A stretch of DNA of 64,000 nt from Apiospora phragmitis (taxonomy: Eukaryota > Ascomycota > Sordariomycetes > Amphisphaeriales > Apiosporaceae), in NCBI GenBank assembly GCA_038363925.1, contig JAQQWL010000005.1:1612001-1676000 (forward strand), read 5' to 3'. Shown here piece by piece: positions 1 to 10,066 of this stretch (position 1 is the stretch's first letter; each line of letters begins with the position of its first letter). The position numbers and the translations under genes are program-made. The notes beneath the pieces are model-generated. The model had not been told where the DNA came from. It saw only the letters and a program-made list of their open reading frames with translations, and did not search any database.

Positions 1-91
1 ATACATTGGGGGGGGAGGGATATATATGGCCGCTCAGTCTCACTCGGCATCATCTACTAGTATGTAGATGTAGATATATCCTCAAATGGAC

Positions 92-1119
92 CTATTGCCA
101 GGTAGTGAGTATGGATGCCACAGGCACGATTCGAATATATTCTAATGGCCTCAGAAGACTGCCAATAGACCTCAAACAGCATCGAGCCCCCACGAAGCCC
201 CAGGAGGGAGTTGTGCGCCGGCAAAAGGTCTTGACCAGGTCTCTCCACCTGATATCCAACAGCTGCGCGTCACCGTCGGGCCAGCAGCCTTCGCACGCCT
301 CCCCCGAGGGATACGCACGGTGGAATGCGCACCAGAACGGGGGATGGTCGCGAGCCTCGATGTAGACGGTGATCTTCATCATTGGCGACGAACATTTCCA
401 CGACGAGGACTCGTGAAGCATTTTGAGGAACCCCTGAAAAGACGCCTGCGTAACGAACGGAGGCGCATGCAGCTCGCGGTTCTTCAGATGCTTGCCCGGG
501 CTAATAGGAACGTCGTCGTAATATACATCCGCATTCCCGTTCGCGTGGTTCTGACTGTTCACGCTGCTGCCCCAGAAGCTGGGCGCCGGGAACTGGTACC
601 CGACCTGAGGACGAGATGTTCCAGCCGCCCCCGCTGCGCCATATCGCGCAGAATAGGCGCGTAAACGCTGTGGAACAGGCAGAAGTGGTGCTCCTGGACG
701 TTGAAACTGAAATGCAGGGTCCGGACGTAGAGCCGGGGCGTCAGGGAGCGCACGAGAAAAGAGGTAGGGGAGCCTGAAACATCCGCATACTCAGAGGCTT
801 GGGTGTCTAGCACAACTTCCTGGTAGAAGATGGGGGCGGCCTCCTCGTATAGCCAGCGGCAGGTAAGGAACAAACTCAAGGCCTGCTGGTATGCTTTAGG
901 GGAACGTCTGGAGAGGGTTGTGCTATGTCGGGTTTCTGGCAGGACGGCAAGCTTGAGTATCTCGTGCCTCAGCTCGTAGGGTAGGTCGAAGAAAGGGAAT
1001 ACACCCCTGCGCGGGAAATCCTGCTTCTGTCGTGGTCTACTAAACCGGCCATGGTCCCTGAATGTGTTGGAATGTGATGCGTGTTGTTTGATCCGGGTGG
1101 GGCGGGTTTCCCTCGGCAT
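92..1119 (-). CDS. 2EXR-domain protein (one frame break)
   Basis: The protein opens with a basic stretch and then FFDLPYELRHEILKLAV, the start of the fungal 2EXR domain, an F-box-like fold of unknown function. It continues with conserved-looking text about large strand-helix pairs (LYVRTLHFSFNV, RLEHLVLRSG). The frame breaks at a GGG run (plus strand 599-601): with four G the reading passes from ...LRSG to YQFPAPSFWGSS and runs on to the stop at 92. The corrected length is 342 residues. I chose the ATG at 1119 because the upstream in-frame extension (to 1398) is cysteine-rich and looks non-coding. No intron is needed. Such proteins form large, fast-evolving families in Pezizomycotina and no specific role can be given. 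A true frameshift (pseudogene) is the alternative. Confidence 0.7.
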
Positions 1120-1706
1120 AGCGATCTGCCTTTTCAAACGACAAAGCGTCTTGACGCCTCCTCTGCCTATGGATACGCTAAGAAAAGGATGAAAGCACGG
1201 AGTACGGGTTGATTCGCCGTGGCCGATATTTGCTACCTTGGGAACACCAGAACCATCTTGAGTGTACAGTAGATCGAGAAGATAGTGGGATGTGAAGTTG
1301 TGAATGTAAGAGCTCCAGCATCTGGACTGGTAGCACGAGACGCCACATTTTGTGGGGCCACATATGGTACCTGGGTACCAAGTACTTTGGCCTAACAATA
1401 ATGGAATCTATGTACCTACATAACGAGGGACAGTTGTTTGGGTTCATCGCCCACTGCCGCCGATATCACGAAACCATCGTTGGGATATAGCCGGTGGTCA
1501 GAATATTAAGTCATGGTCTATCTCTATAGCATCGCTTCGTTTCGGTCAAGGTATCAAGGCAGATTCGTTATGCCTGTTCCCGCCACTTTCTATACCCGTC
1601 TATACAAAGCCCGGAACGCCTCTGCAAACTCGCATCTTCCATAGATGCATCATACATCAAAACGGAGAGAAAGCAACGTCAGTCGCCCAGCTATCTACGC
1701 TGGCGT
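1120..1706. other. intergenic, no gene seen
   Basis: This is upstream sequence of the 2EXR gene and downstream sequence of the helicase. It contains a GGTACC-rich stretch near 1366-1380. I saw no convincing coding frame, RNA gene or transposon. Confidence 0.5.
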
Positions 1707-3584
1707 TTACCACCTTCCTGATTCTCCACCATAACCACCGCCACCGCCACCGCCACCGCCTCCAGACGACCATCCGCCTTGGCCACCTTGGTCACCTCGG
1801 CCGCCGCCTTGGGCACCGCCGCCACCACGTCCATAACCACCACGAGGAGCCTTCATGGGATCCGGCCCGACTACGAGTCCTCTCGTGCCCCGGAGTCCCA
1901 TCTTGCCCACCGTGCTCTTGTAAAGTGTTGGTACTTCCGGCGCACCGAGTCCATCCAAGGCAAGCTTGTTGGCTTCCGCCACTAACGTCTCGGCATCCCA
2001 ACGCATCGACTTCATGAACGTCTTGTAGAATCCTAACCAAGCCTGGTACGCCTTGTTCTGGACTTCGGGTGCCAGCTTTTGTGCAATTCGCTGGACGTCT
2101 GTACGCGCATCCAAGTTGGGTTTCGATTCCACGAAATCAATATCCTTCAGGGTGTACTTGGGGAAGAACGCTTCTGCAGATGTAACGAGGAAGGTACCGC
2201 GGCCCTCTGCTCCGGCTCGGGCAGTACGACCCAGTCGATGGACGTATGATTCCTTGTCTGCGGGAATACCAGCCTGAAACACATTGGTCACAGCGGGGAA
2301 ATCCATACCACGGGCGATAACGTCTGTAGCGATCAAGAGGCCATTCTTTGCCTTGCGGAACTCGTCCGTCGTCTTGGTCCGCTTGCTCTGCGAGGCGCGA
2401 GAATGCAGGGCCGTGGGTGTCGGCAAGCCCGAAACCGACTTCAGCACTTCAACGTAGAAATCTACGAGGGCAGCTGTAGGAGCGAACACGATGGCCTTAA
2501 ACGTTTCAGGACCCACATGCGCCAGCTCTTGGCGCAGAGCCCCAGCCAGAGCTGCAGCCATGTCTGAGAAAGTCGGGACAACAATGAGATTCTGCGGAAC
2601 TCGCTCATGTGTGTTGAGTTCACCTTCGGTGATAGTAGAGATGTACTTGTAGCCCTTGTTCAGAGCAAAATGCGCAACTTTGTCAACATACTGGGGCACA
2701 GTAGCAGAGAAAAGCATGCTCTGTCTCTCCGAGACTTCTCGTTTGGGCAGAATTGAGATGATGTTCTTCAAGGAAGTGAGGAAACCCATATCAAGGAGCC
2801 GATCTGCTTCGTCGAGAACAAGGGTGTCGATCCTCTGCATCTTAGCTTGGATGGCCTGCGAGTTTCGCTCATTGTTGGTGAAATGATCCAGAAGACGACC
2901 GGGGGTGCCAATCAGGATATCGCAGCCTTTGATGATCTTCCTTTCCTCGGTGTTCTGATTGGTGCCTCCGATAGCGGTGCACACCGAGTACTCGGGCCTG
3001 CGGGCAAGAATCTTCTGTGCTTCGTTCGCGATCTGCAGCGCAAGCTCTCTGGTAGGTGAAATGACAAGCAACGACACAAATTGACCGGGCTGAGGCTTTC
3101 GGTTCAACATGCTCTGGATTGCGGGGAGCAAGAAAGCCACTGTCTTTCCTGTGCCCGTCTTGGCCTGCGCAAGAATATCTGTGCCACGCTCTTTGAGGAG
3201 CGGGAGAAGAGTGGCGGCCTGAACTGGGGTCATATGGTCAAACTTCATGTCTTCAACGATGGTCTTGAGCACGACAGGATCAAGGAGGTTTTCCTTGGCC
3301 AAGTCAGCAAAGCGAGGCGTGTCGAGTGGCACGGGCTCTGTCAAAGGCGGGGTGGCCACTCTGGGAGCCATCTTGGGTGCTTCCGATGAGCCTGCTGTGC
3401 TGTGGTTTGATCTGTTCTGTTGAGAGAAGGCGCCAGGCTTGCCCCTCTGAGCATTGCGGTTTCTGCCACCGCGGGCTGCGGGTGCCCGTGAGTTCTCCAT
3501 CATGGGGATTGTCAAGAAGGATTTCAATGCCGATGCAGTTACGGGTAACAACGACGGTCGCACAAGTATTCCTCTGGCAAGCAT
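1707..3584 (-). CDS. mss116: mitochondrial DEAD-box RNA helicase MSS116
   Basis: An intact 625-residue, intron-free DEAD-box ATPase. In order: a basic, serine-containing N-terminus typical of a mitochondrial presequence (first ~25 residues), the Q motif (FDHMTPVQ, ~115-122), motif I AKTGTGKT (~141-148), Ia PTRELA, Ib TPGRL, motif II VLDEADRLLD, motif III SAT, motif IV/V region ending in IATDVIARGMDFP, and motif VI YVHRLGRTARAG. The last ~45 residues are a glycine/arginine-rich tail encoded by a CCACCG repeat, a usual nonspecific RNA-binding tail of this family. MSS116-type proteins unwind structured RNA and aid group I/II intron splicing and translation in mitochondria. The start is the first ATG, 20 codons before the next plausible one, and it retains the presequence. 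This is one of the few long genes here with no frame problem. Confidence 0.95.
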   Translation of the reverse strand: MLARGILVRPSLLPVTASALKSFLTIPMMENSRAPAARGGRNRNAQRGKPGAFSQQNRSNHSTAGSSEAPKMAPRVATPPLTEPVPLDTPRFADLAKENLLDPVVLKTIVEDMKFDHMTPVQAATLLPLLKERGTDILAQAKTGTGKTVAFLLPAIQSMLNRKPQPGQFVSLLVISPTRELALQIANEAQKILARRPEYSVCTAIGGTNQNTEERKIIKGCDILIGTPGRLLDHFTNNERNSQAIQAKMQRIDTLVLDEADRLLDMGFLTSLKNIISILPKREVSERQSMLFSATVPQYVDKVAHFALNKGYKYISTITEGELNTHERVPQNLIVVPTFSDMAAALAGALRQELAHVGPETFKAIVFAPTAALVDFYVEVLKSVSGLPTPTALHSRASQSKRTKTTDEFRKAKNGLLIATDVIARGMDFPAVTNVFQAGIPADKESYVHRLGRTARAGAEGRGTFLVTSAEAFFPKYTLKDIDFVESKPNLDARTDVQRIAQKLAPEVQNKAYQAWLGFYKTFMKSMRWDAETLVAEANKLALDGLGAPEVPTLYKSTVGKMGLRGTRGLVVGPDPMKAPRGGYGRGGGGAQGGGRGDQGGQGGWSSGGGGGGGGGGYGGESGRW

Positions 3585-4545
3585 ATGGAATTGTTGTGGT
3601 TGGCAGCTTGTGAAAAGTGCCGATGAATTTGGTTGATGGAATGTAGATGGACCCTGGTTTTTCTGCTTGCAGTCTCTGCTTGCAGAAGACCGGCAGGTAA
3701 ATATTTATTGAGCCTTAGTCGGGGCGACCGATAAGATTAGCTTTTAGGTCCCATTAGCGCTAGGCTGCAATGGGCGGCCCCTAATAAACTGAGTTTTAGA
3801 CAAGCAGCTTGGCAGGTACGGTTTCCCCCTCCCCCTAGGAAGCCACCCAACACCTGCCAGTCAAGCATGGCATCTAAATGTCCTTTTCTTACTTATCCAA
3901 TGGTGGATGCAGCCTAATAGGATCCTCAACTTTCTTCAAGCCGACCATAGCAGAGGTAGACCTACAATAAAGCTGCATGTACTTGCTCCATAAAGCGCAA
4001 GTCATATTGGCTTCCTGCGTATATACATCAAAGGTGTTGGAATGACACGAAAAGAGCTTTGGTCTTAAATTCGTGGGTGTTTCCCAGCTACAACCGACGA
4101 GTATGACGGCAGCAGGGTTCAGTGTTGCTGAGCGCAGTAGTGAAACGCGACAGCATGTTCTGTCTATATCTCAAACCGGCGAGGCGGTGTATTTTGACCA
4201 AGGACAAAATTTTGATATAGCTGAGCAAAATAGTTTATATCTTTGCTTAGTTTTATATGATTTGGCCACTCGTGTGCCTAATGGTTTATGAGTTGTATGA
4301 TGTGAGATGAATTGTTCAGCTACTCGAGTCGTCGTCAGTGGTCAAACGAAAGCTCTCCTACGTGTTCAAAAGTGGGGGTCACGGTTACCTACATGTATCT
4401 TCTGTCGCTAAAAGCACCTTGTGAAGTAAGTGTCCGAATTGAACAACGAATTATCAATAGTGCTACATACCAATACTGCATCTGCATTTCACATTGGTTG
4501 TAAAAGATAATTGATACACATTTATTGTGGCTTTGTTCATGCTAG
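3585..4545. promoter_or_regulatory. divergent upstream region of MSS116 and hydrolase
   Basis: The stretch lies between two divergent genes and should hold both promoters. It has pyrimidine-rich patches (near 3828-3838) and AT-rich stretches from 4180 onward. Short open frames here show no family resemblance. A short upstream exon of the hydrolase cannot be excluded. Confidence 0.4.
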
Positions 4546-5659
4546 ATGGCCTGTGGATTTGACCACGTACGTGAGGTTTTTTATGTTGGGGGAAAATATA
4601 TCCAAGATGATCAGGGCACACATACACTACAAGGGCAGATGTACGTTGAGCATCTTCTCCCCAAGCCGGCCATCGAAAATCGGCCCTTCCCTCTTCTCTT
4701 CATACATGGCGGTACCAGAACGGGGATTGGGAGTTTGCTTGCATTTATTCCCTCCTACGATGTGGAACGAAACTTAGTGTGCAAAAGGACTGGCTCACCA
4801 AGCCCGATGGCAATCCCGGCTGGTCCTCATTCTTTCTAGCACGAGGCTACGAGATTTACATTGTCGACGTGCCTTTCAGAGGAAGGATCCCATGGCACCC
4901 AGGCAATGGCAACATGATCGTCTTTGGGGCAGAGCAGGCGCAGAAGACGTTTACGGCCTCAGAGCGTTACGATATCTGGCCACAAGCCAAGCTCCACACC
5001 CAATGGCCAGGATCCGGCGTCATTGGCGACCCCGTCTTCGACGCATTCTATGCGTCGACTGTTCAGATGCTGGGAGATGCTCTTCAGCAAGAGTTGGCAT
5101 CGCAGGCTGCTTGTGCAGCGTTGCTGGATCGCATCGGTAGACCCGTGGTGATGATAGGTCACTCGCAAGGCGGCACGGTTCCTTACCTAACAGCAGATGT
5201 ACGGCCGGGCTCGTGAAAGCAATTGTGAACCTGGAGCCAGTCGGGCCACCATTTTCCAAAGTTACCCTTGTCAAGCTCCCTGGATTTCCCTACAGCATAA
5301 CTCATGCGCCCATCACTCATGAACCTCCAGTGACGAATACAGATGAGGATCTGGTGAAAACCGTGGTTCAACCTGATTCTCCCGACTCGATGGATTGTGT
5401 CCTGCAGGCTGGATCGCCACAGCCTCGGACTTTGGTTAATCTAGTCAATATTCCTGTTCTTCTTGTGACCACGCAAGCGTCATACCATGCACAATACGAC
5501 TGGGGCACTGTGGCGTATCTCAAGCAGGCGGGTGTCCCAACAGAGCACCTCAAACTCAAAGATAGAGGAATACTGGGAAACGGCCACATGATGGTCCTGG
5601 AGATGAACAGTGATATGGTGGCAGCTGAAATTGAGACCTGGATTGCGCAAACTGTCTGA
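4546..5659 (+). CDS. alpha/beta hydrolase (frame breaks)
   Basis: The parts spell a fungal secreted/intracellular esterase-lipase of the alpha/beta hydrolase fold. Seen in order: an N-terminal strand ([11 protein letters not shown]), the oxyanion segment [23 protein letters not shown], the nucleophile elbow GHSQGG (near 5159-5176), and the C-terminal [10 protein letters not shown] with the probable catalytic histidine. Two discontinuities occur. One near 4733-4787 looks like a ~55 nt intron whose phase fits only if a neighbouring G run is one base too long. The second is at GGG 5207-5209, where four G restore ADVRPGLVKAIV. The start at 4546 is the first ATG in the frame, but an upstream exon is possible. 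It is tail to tail with the MFS gene, 221 bases apart. Substrate unknown. Confidence 0.65.
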
Positions 5660-5880
5660 AGTACGGCTACAGGGCAGCCATTTTGTTTCTTCTGCCTTTT
5701 ATGGTATTAATTCTTTGACGACCTTTCCCCAGGAATAGTTCTACCTATCTTGGGGTGATACATAAAGGGGCCGAGGACGGAGGCCATAGATAAAAGCAGC
5801 AGCTATCATAGCGATTCCTGCCGCTATCCCGATAGCGAACACATCCATGATCGAAGCGGATGCGACTTCCATCGCTGAAG

Positions 5881-7647
5881 TCAAAATTTCAGATGAGTGC
5901 TCAACAAGGGCGACCGCAGCCCAGCCAGTGCTTGTTGCACTTCGGCATTGGGGACTTGCAGATCGCCAGCAGCCTCCAGTAGGTTATGGTAACCCCGGTT
6001 CAGATAGATGCAACCACTGGGGGCGAGGGGTAATGTGGTGAAGGCACGAGCGATTGAGACAAGGCATACGGAGACACCGTTGCGCAAACGCGATGGAAGA
6101 CTTGTCTCCAGGACGGCCACGGAGAGTGTTGACTCAGCCCCAAAGAAGAGCCAAGTAGACACGAGAGACCAATGACGATGTTGGAAGAGGTATGCGCCGA
6201 GATCCACACCAATCCTGCCGATCCAGCACTGACACATATACCCCCACAGAGGTACAGGACTGCAGGCCTTCGAACAGCTTGCCATGTCGGTCTAGCCAGT
6301 ACGGACGCAACTCCAAAGCATGCAAGCGCTGGGAGCAAATAGACAGCTATATGTTTAGCTCCTTCGCCTCGCGCGAAGGCGCAGAACAGGGCTATGCCGT
6401 ACAACATGACGGACAAACTGCTCGCCGTAGCGCCAACGACGAATAAGCTGCCTAAGCCAATTCGGGTTTGAAGGATACCTAGGGGCAGAATCCTATCTCC
6501 GGGGATCCAGAAGCCGTATCCGTGCTGGAGAAAGGAGAGAGTAAACAAGACAACAACGGCGGCCCATATAGAGACGACCTGTACCGAGTCCCAAGCCCAC
6601 CTGGAACCTGATAGCAAGAATGCAGCATCAAACGAAACAAACGTTAGAGCTTGTGTGATAGCGCCGACCCAGTCAATATCGGCCATGGCCCTCAGCATTT
6701 TGTCCTCCAGCTGGATAGTCACTGAGGGGTACGATATCGCAGAAAGGACTGCCACGATCGCGGCCATGATACCACCCAGGAAAAAGACCTGATATCGAAG
6801 CTTCAGTTAATGGCCCCTCCACAAATCCAATAGGAAAGGATCTTACCCAACGCCATATCGTAAATACCACGATGGTAGATACACCCAGAACAAGACCAAT
6901 AGCATAACTGATCGCCGACACCAGGTGTAACCGCGAAAGCTCTCTCGGAGTAGCGAGCAAAGTGTTATACGTCATGAGGCTGTGGCGTGTCAATATGTGA
7001 TTCAACACTGATATATCAGAATGAAGATATTGTTGGCCAACCCACATCTGCAGTCCCCCGATGGCAACCCCAGCCAATACACGTCCAGTGATGAGGACCT
7101 CAACTTTTGTCGCCGTTCCAGCCACCATTGATCCGGTAAGGAAGAGGAGAGCGGAAGACACTCTGAATCGTCGCAAGTCCACCATATCCATGAAATGCCG
7201 TAGTAAAGGTGCTGAACAGCAACATCCCAAGCTCGATGCAGCAGCGACGCAGAAGAGGAGCTGCACGTTAGGAAAGGCATCAAATATCAAGACTTGGGCT
7301 ACCGCGAGACTACTCGCATCATATCCTGGTGATATCATGTCAGTTTCCATATTTCCAATATTTAGCAGGGCATCCTGAGAATACTAACCAGCAAGCAGAG
7401 TCGAGAAGCAGCAGCTCAAGTGGACCAATGCCCATTGCCACTCCGCGATCTTCCCACGGCACAGGTTGGCCTCATTTGACGGGTCGTAGTACACCCCGTA
7501 CTCCCCTGAAGCCAGCTGCAGGATCTTATCGGCCTCGAGCTCCTCCTCGGGCGTTTGCGCAATCAGAGACGCCCGCGAGATGAACACACCTGGCGACTTC
7601 TCATGGAAGTTGCGGGAGCTCGGCATCGATATACGCATGTTGCCCAT
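5881..7647 (-). CDS. DHA2-type MFS transporter (MFS-1)
   Basis: A multi-membrane-span transporter of the major facilitator superfamily, most like fungal drug/metabolite:H+ antiporters. I read four exons: 7389-7647, 7046-7325, 6847-6979 and 5881-6788, with introns 7326-7388, 6980-7045 and 6789-6846, all GT-AG and phase-consistent. The first span starts at QWALVHLS...LLAGYDASS, followed by a GRVLAG motif. The C-terminal part ends in SVCLVSIARAF, an amphipathic tail and QALAGLRSPLL. A frame break at the C run 6138-6141 (GGGG on the coding strand) is repaired by one extra G, giving 526 residues. The second intron lies at the same place as in MFS-2 at 48-50 kb, just before a TYN motif, so the two are family members. 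Substrate not predictable. Confidence 0.75.
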
Positions 7648-10066
7648 GATGAAAGCATCCAAGTGGACATGTATTCGAAACGAGTGGAAGAGAAAGATCT
7701 GGACCGTCAAAAAGTGACGAAGGGACAACGATGAATGACCTAGTATACACGACCTCAACAGTTCTCGTATGGCGGTGGCAAATATGTGCCATATATAAAG
7801 AACTGCAGGTGTCCTTCGAATCACTGAGCTTACTGCTAAGTGAAAGGGCTCGCCCATGCAAGATCGTACAGAGTTTAGGGGGCGCCTCCAGCCATGTATC
7901 ATCCCATGTTAATCTGCTGTACGGGATCTGGCAGGCTGACATAGCCAACGAAACATAGGATGGAAGAGATTGGACCAGGAACCAGACCTAGCAATGAAGA
8001 TTCTATTTAGGCTAATTCAAGAGGTTTTGTGGCCCTAGCGCATCACATCTCGTTGCATCTAGACCGGCCGCCGTCGCAAGGGGTAAGGGGCAGAGATGGC
8101 CGGTTGGCAGGCTCGGCTACAGTGTGAAACTGCCACGAACTATCATCAGTGTTGCTTCCCGGAAAGCCGTGCCCCAACTCAGGAGAAAGAATTGGCTCGA
8201 GAACTCGGTGAGTTTACAGTCCATTGTTCGAGGTTTACGACGAGCAGTAGATTTCCAACCCGGCGCCGAGGTTTGCACACTTTCTACCTATACAGGTGCC
8301 GGATTCGAGGAACGCTGTCATTGCAATTTGACGGTGTGAAATTCTCAAACGTAGGTACATGGGCTATCGAGAAGAGTTTTCTCCCTCCTTACACAACGTT
8401 TCCAGGCAGACGTGGAATACCACGATGCTACTGCAGTCATCTGCAGGGGTAGAGCTAACTTGTCGAGCGCGGCAAGCTTCGTTTTGCAGATGTGCCCCGA
8501 GCTTGACTGCCGGTAAAAATAGGTTTGACGTTTGGCTCGGTATTGCGATCCCCCCCGCGACCCCTATTGTACTTCGGATGACTGACGGCAGCTGCGATTG
8601 GTTCGAACTATATCGCTTTTCAATGCAACTAGCGACCGGCTGTGCGGACGCATGATCAGACCTCTCCGCCGCGGAGAAGTCATCAAATGATAGCTTCAAC
8701 ATCATGTCTCACCCCAGGACCTACGAAACTGTGGGCAAACACTCGTCAAATATATTAGGAAGTCTACCGATGAGCTCTTAGGGAAAATACTTTTTCTGCT
8801 GAGCAGCACTCCTATGATCGTTCTGGGCTTGCCTGGTGTGGATAGTAGGAGTGCTTGGTCAGGTCTATCCAGGAAGCCAAGAATGTTGCGATGAAACCAG
8901 ACCGATTTACCACAATATCGAGGACGGACGTATGCGGCGAGTTGAGCAACCGAAAAATGTGGCTTAATTGTCAAAAACTGTCCCCTTCTATATCAAATTG
9001 TTTGCTATCACCATGCCTTCGAGCAAGAAGCCTGGTAATCTGTTCATGTTTGACTGGCATGCATTACGTCCCATTATACGGTGTATCACATCATCCTTCA
9101 CCGACGCCTAAAGCCGTATCGCATCGTTCTATTTTGCACGGCGGGCGGATGGCGCCATGCCGTCAAATCAATGTCAGCAGTAAGGAGCAGAAGGCTGCCT
9201 AGTTGAGTGCCGCAGCCATCGAAGCTAACTGCTGACGTGCATGCGAGCTGAATTTCCATACGTGTCGACACTCCCCGTACGAGGCGCTATCAATCCGGGC
9301 CGACCGGGGCTAGCATTACCCGCATCACCTATTTGCCATACAACGTGCCATTTCCCCGTAGGCGCTGTCAGTATATTGATGCGCAGCCTCTATTTTCCCT
9401 CTTCTATCTCGTAGATCCAACGCAGCTCTCCGTGGTGTTGGTTGCGAGAGTGCTGCTCCTTTGTTTCCCAGGATAGCGAATGACTGGTCGATGCAAGGAA
9501 GTGGGCTCCTCCTCAGCCTTAACTGTGGGTCAACGACCCCCAATTATAGCGACTCTATGAGCAGTTGGTTCTCTCACGAGCTTACTTCTTTCCCCAAGGG
9601 GCATTGAAAGCCGCCATTGCTCTTCGCACATACACATCTCGGGCAACCGCCGACGGGTATGATGCTACCCTGGCTGGCGTCTCCGGCACTACCCACGAGG
9701 GTTCGCCGAGTCAATACTACCCTCAGCTGCGTCCTTGCGTGCCCCACGGTCACGCCCGGCGCAAATCGTCCAATGGGATTAACGGATTGACTGACATCCA
9801 GCGGCTGAGTCTTACACCCTTGAGAAATGTAGTCATTCATTGCATTATTGCGGCACGGCGGCCGGGTATGGCTGAGCGCCTAGAAAGTCGGGAAGATAAT
9901 AACTTGAAGCCATGTTTCACTCTCTCTCAGACACAGCGTGACCAGAATGATGATATAAGTCAACCCTTCTGCGCGTCTAGCTTGGGTGTTCATAGCATTC
10001 TATCCAAGCCCCTACCTTAGGAAATCTGCTTAGACTCGACAGAGAAGACTCTACCCGTCTGCCATT
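7648..10066. other. 2.4 kb intergenic, no gene supported
   Basis: Open frames here (for example 8096-8452, 8364-8705, 9565-10020) have no recognisable motifs and behave like chance frames. I saw no terminal repeats or transposase fragments. The last few hundred bases should hold the lipoxygenase promoter. Confidence 0.45.

Noticed and set aside
8096..8705. Overlapping 98-118 codon frames on both strands
   Set aside because: No motifs, no splice context and composition like surrounding non-coding DNA.
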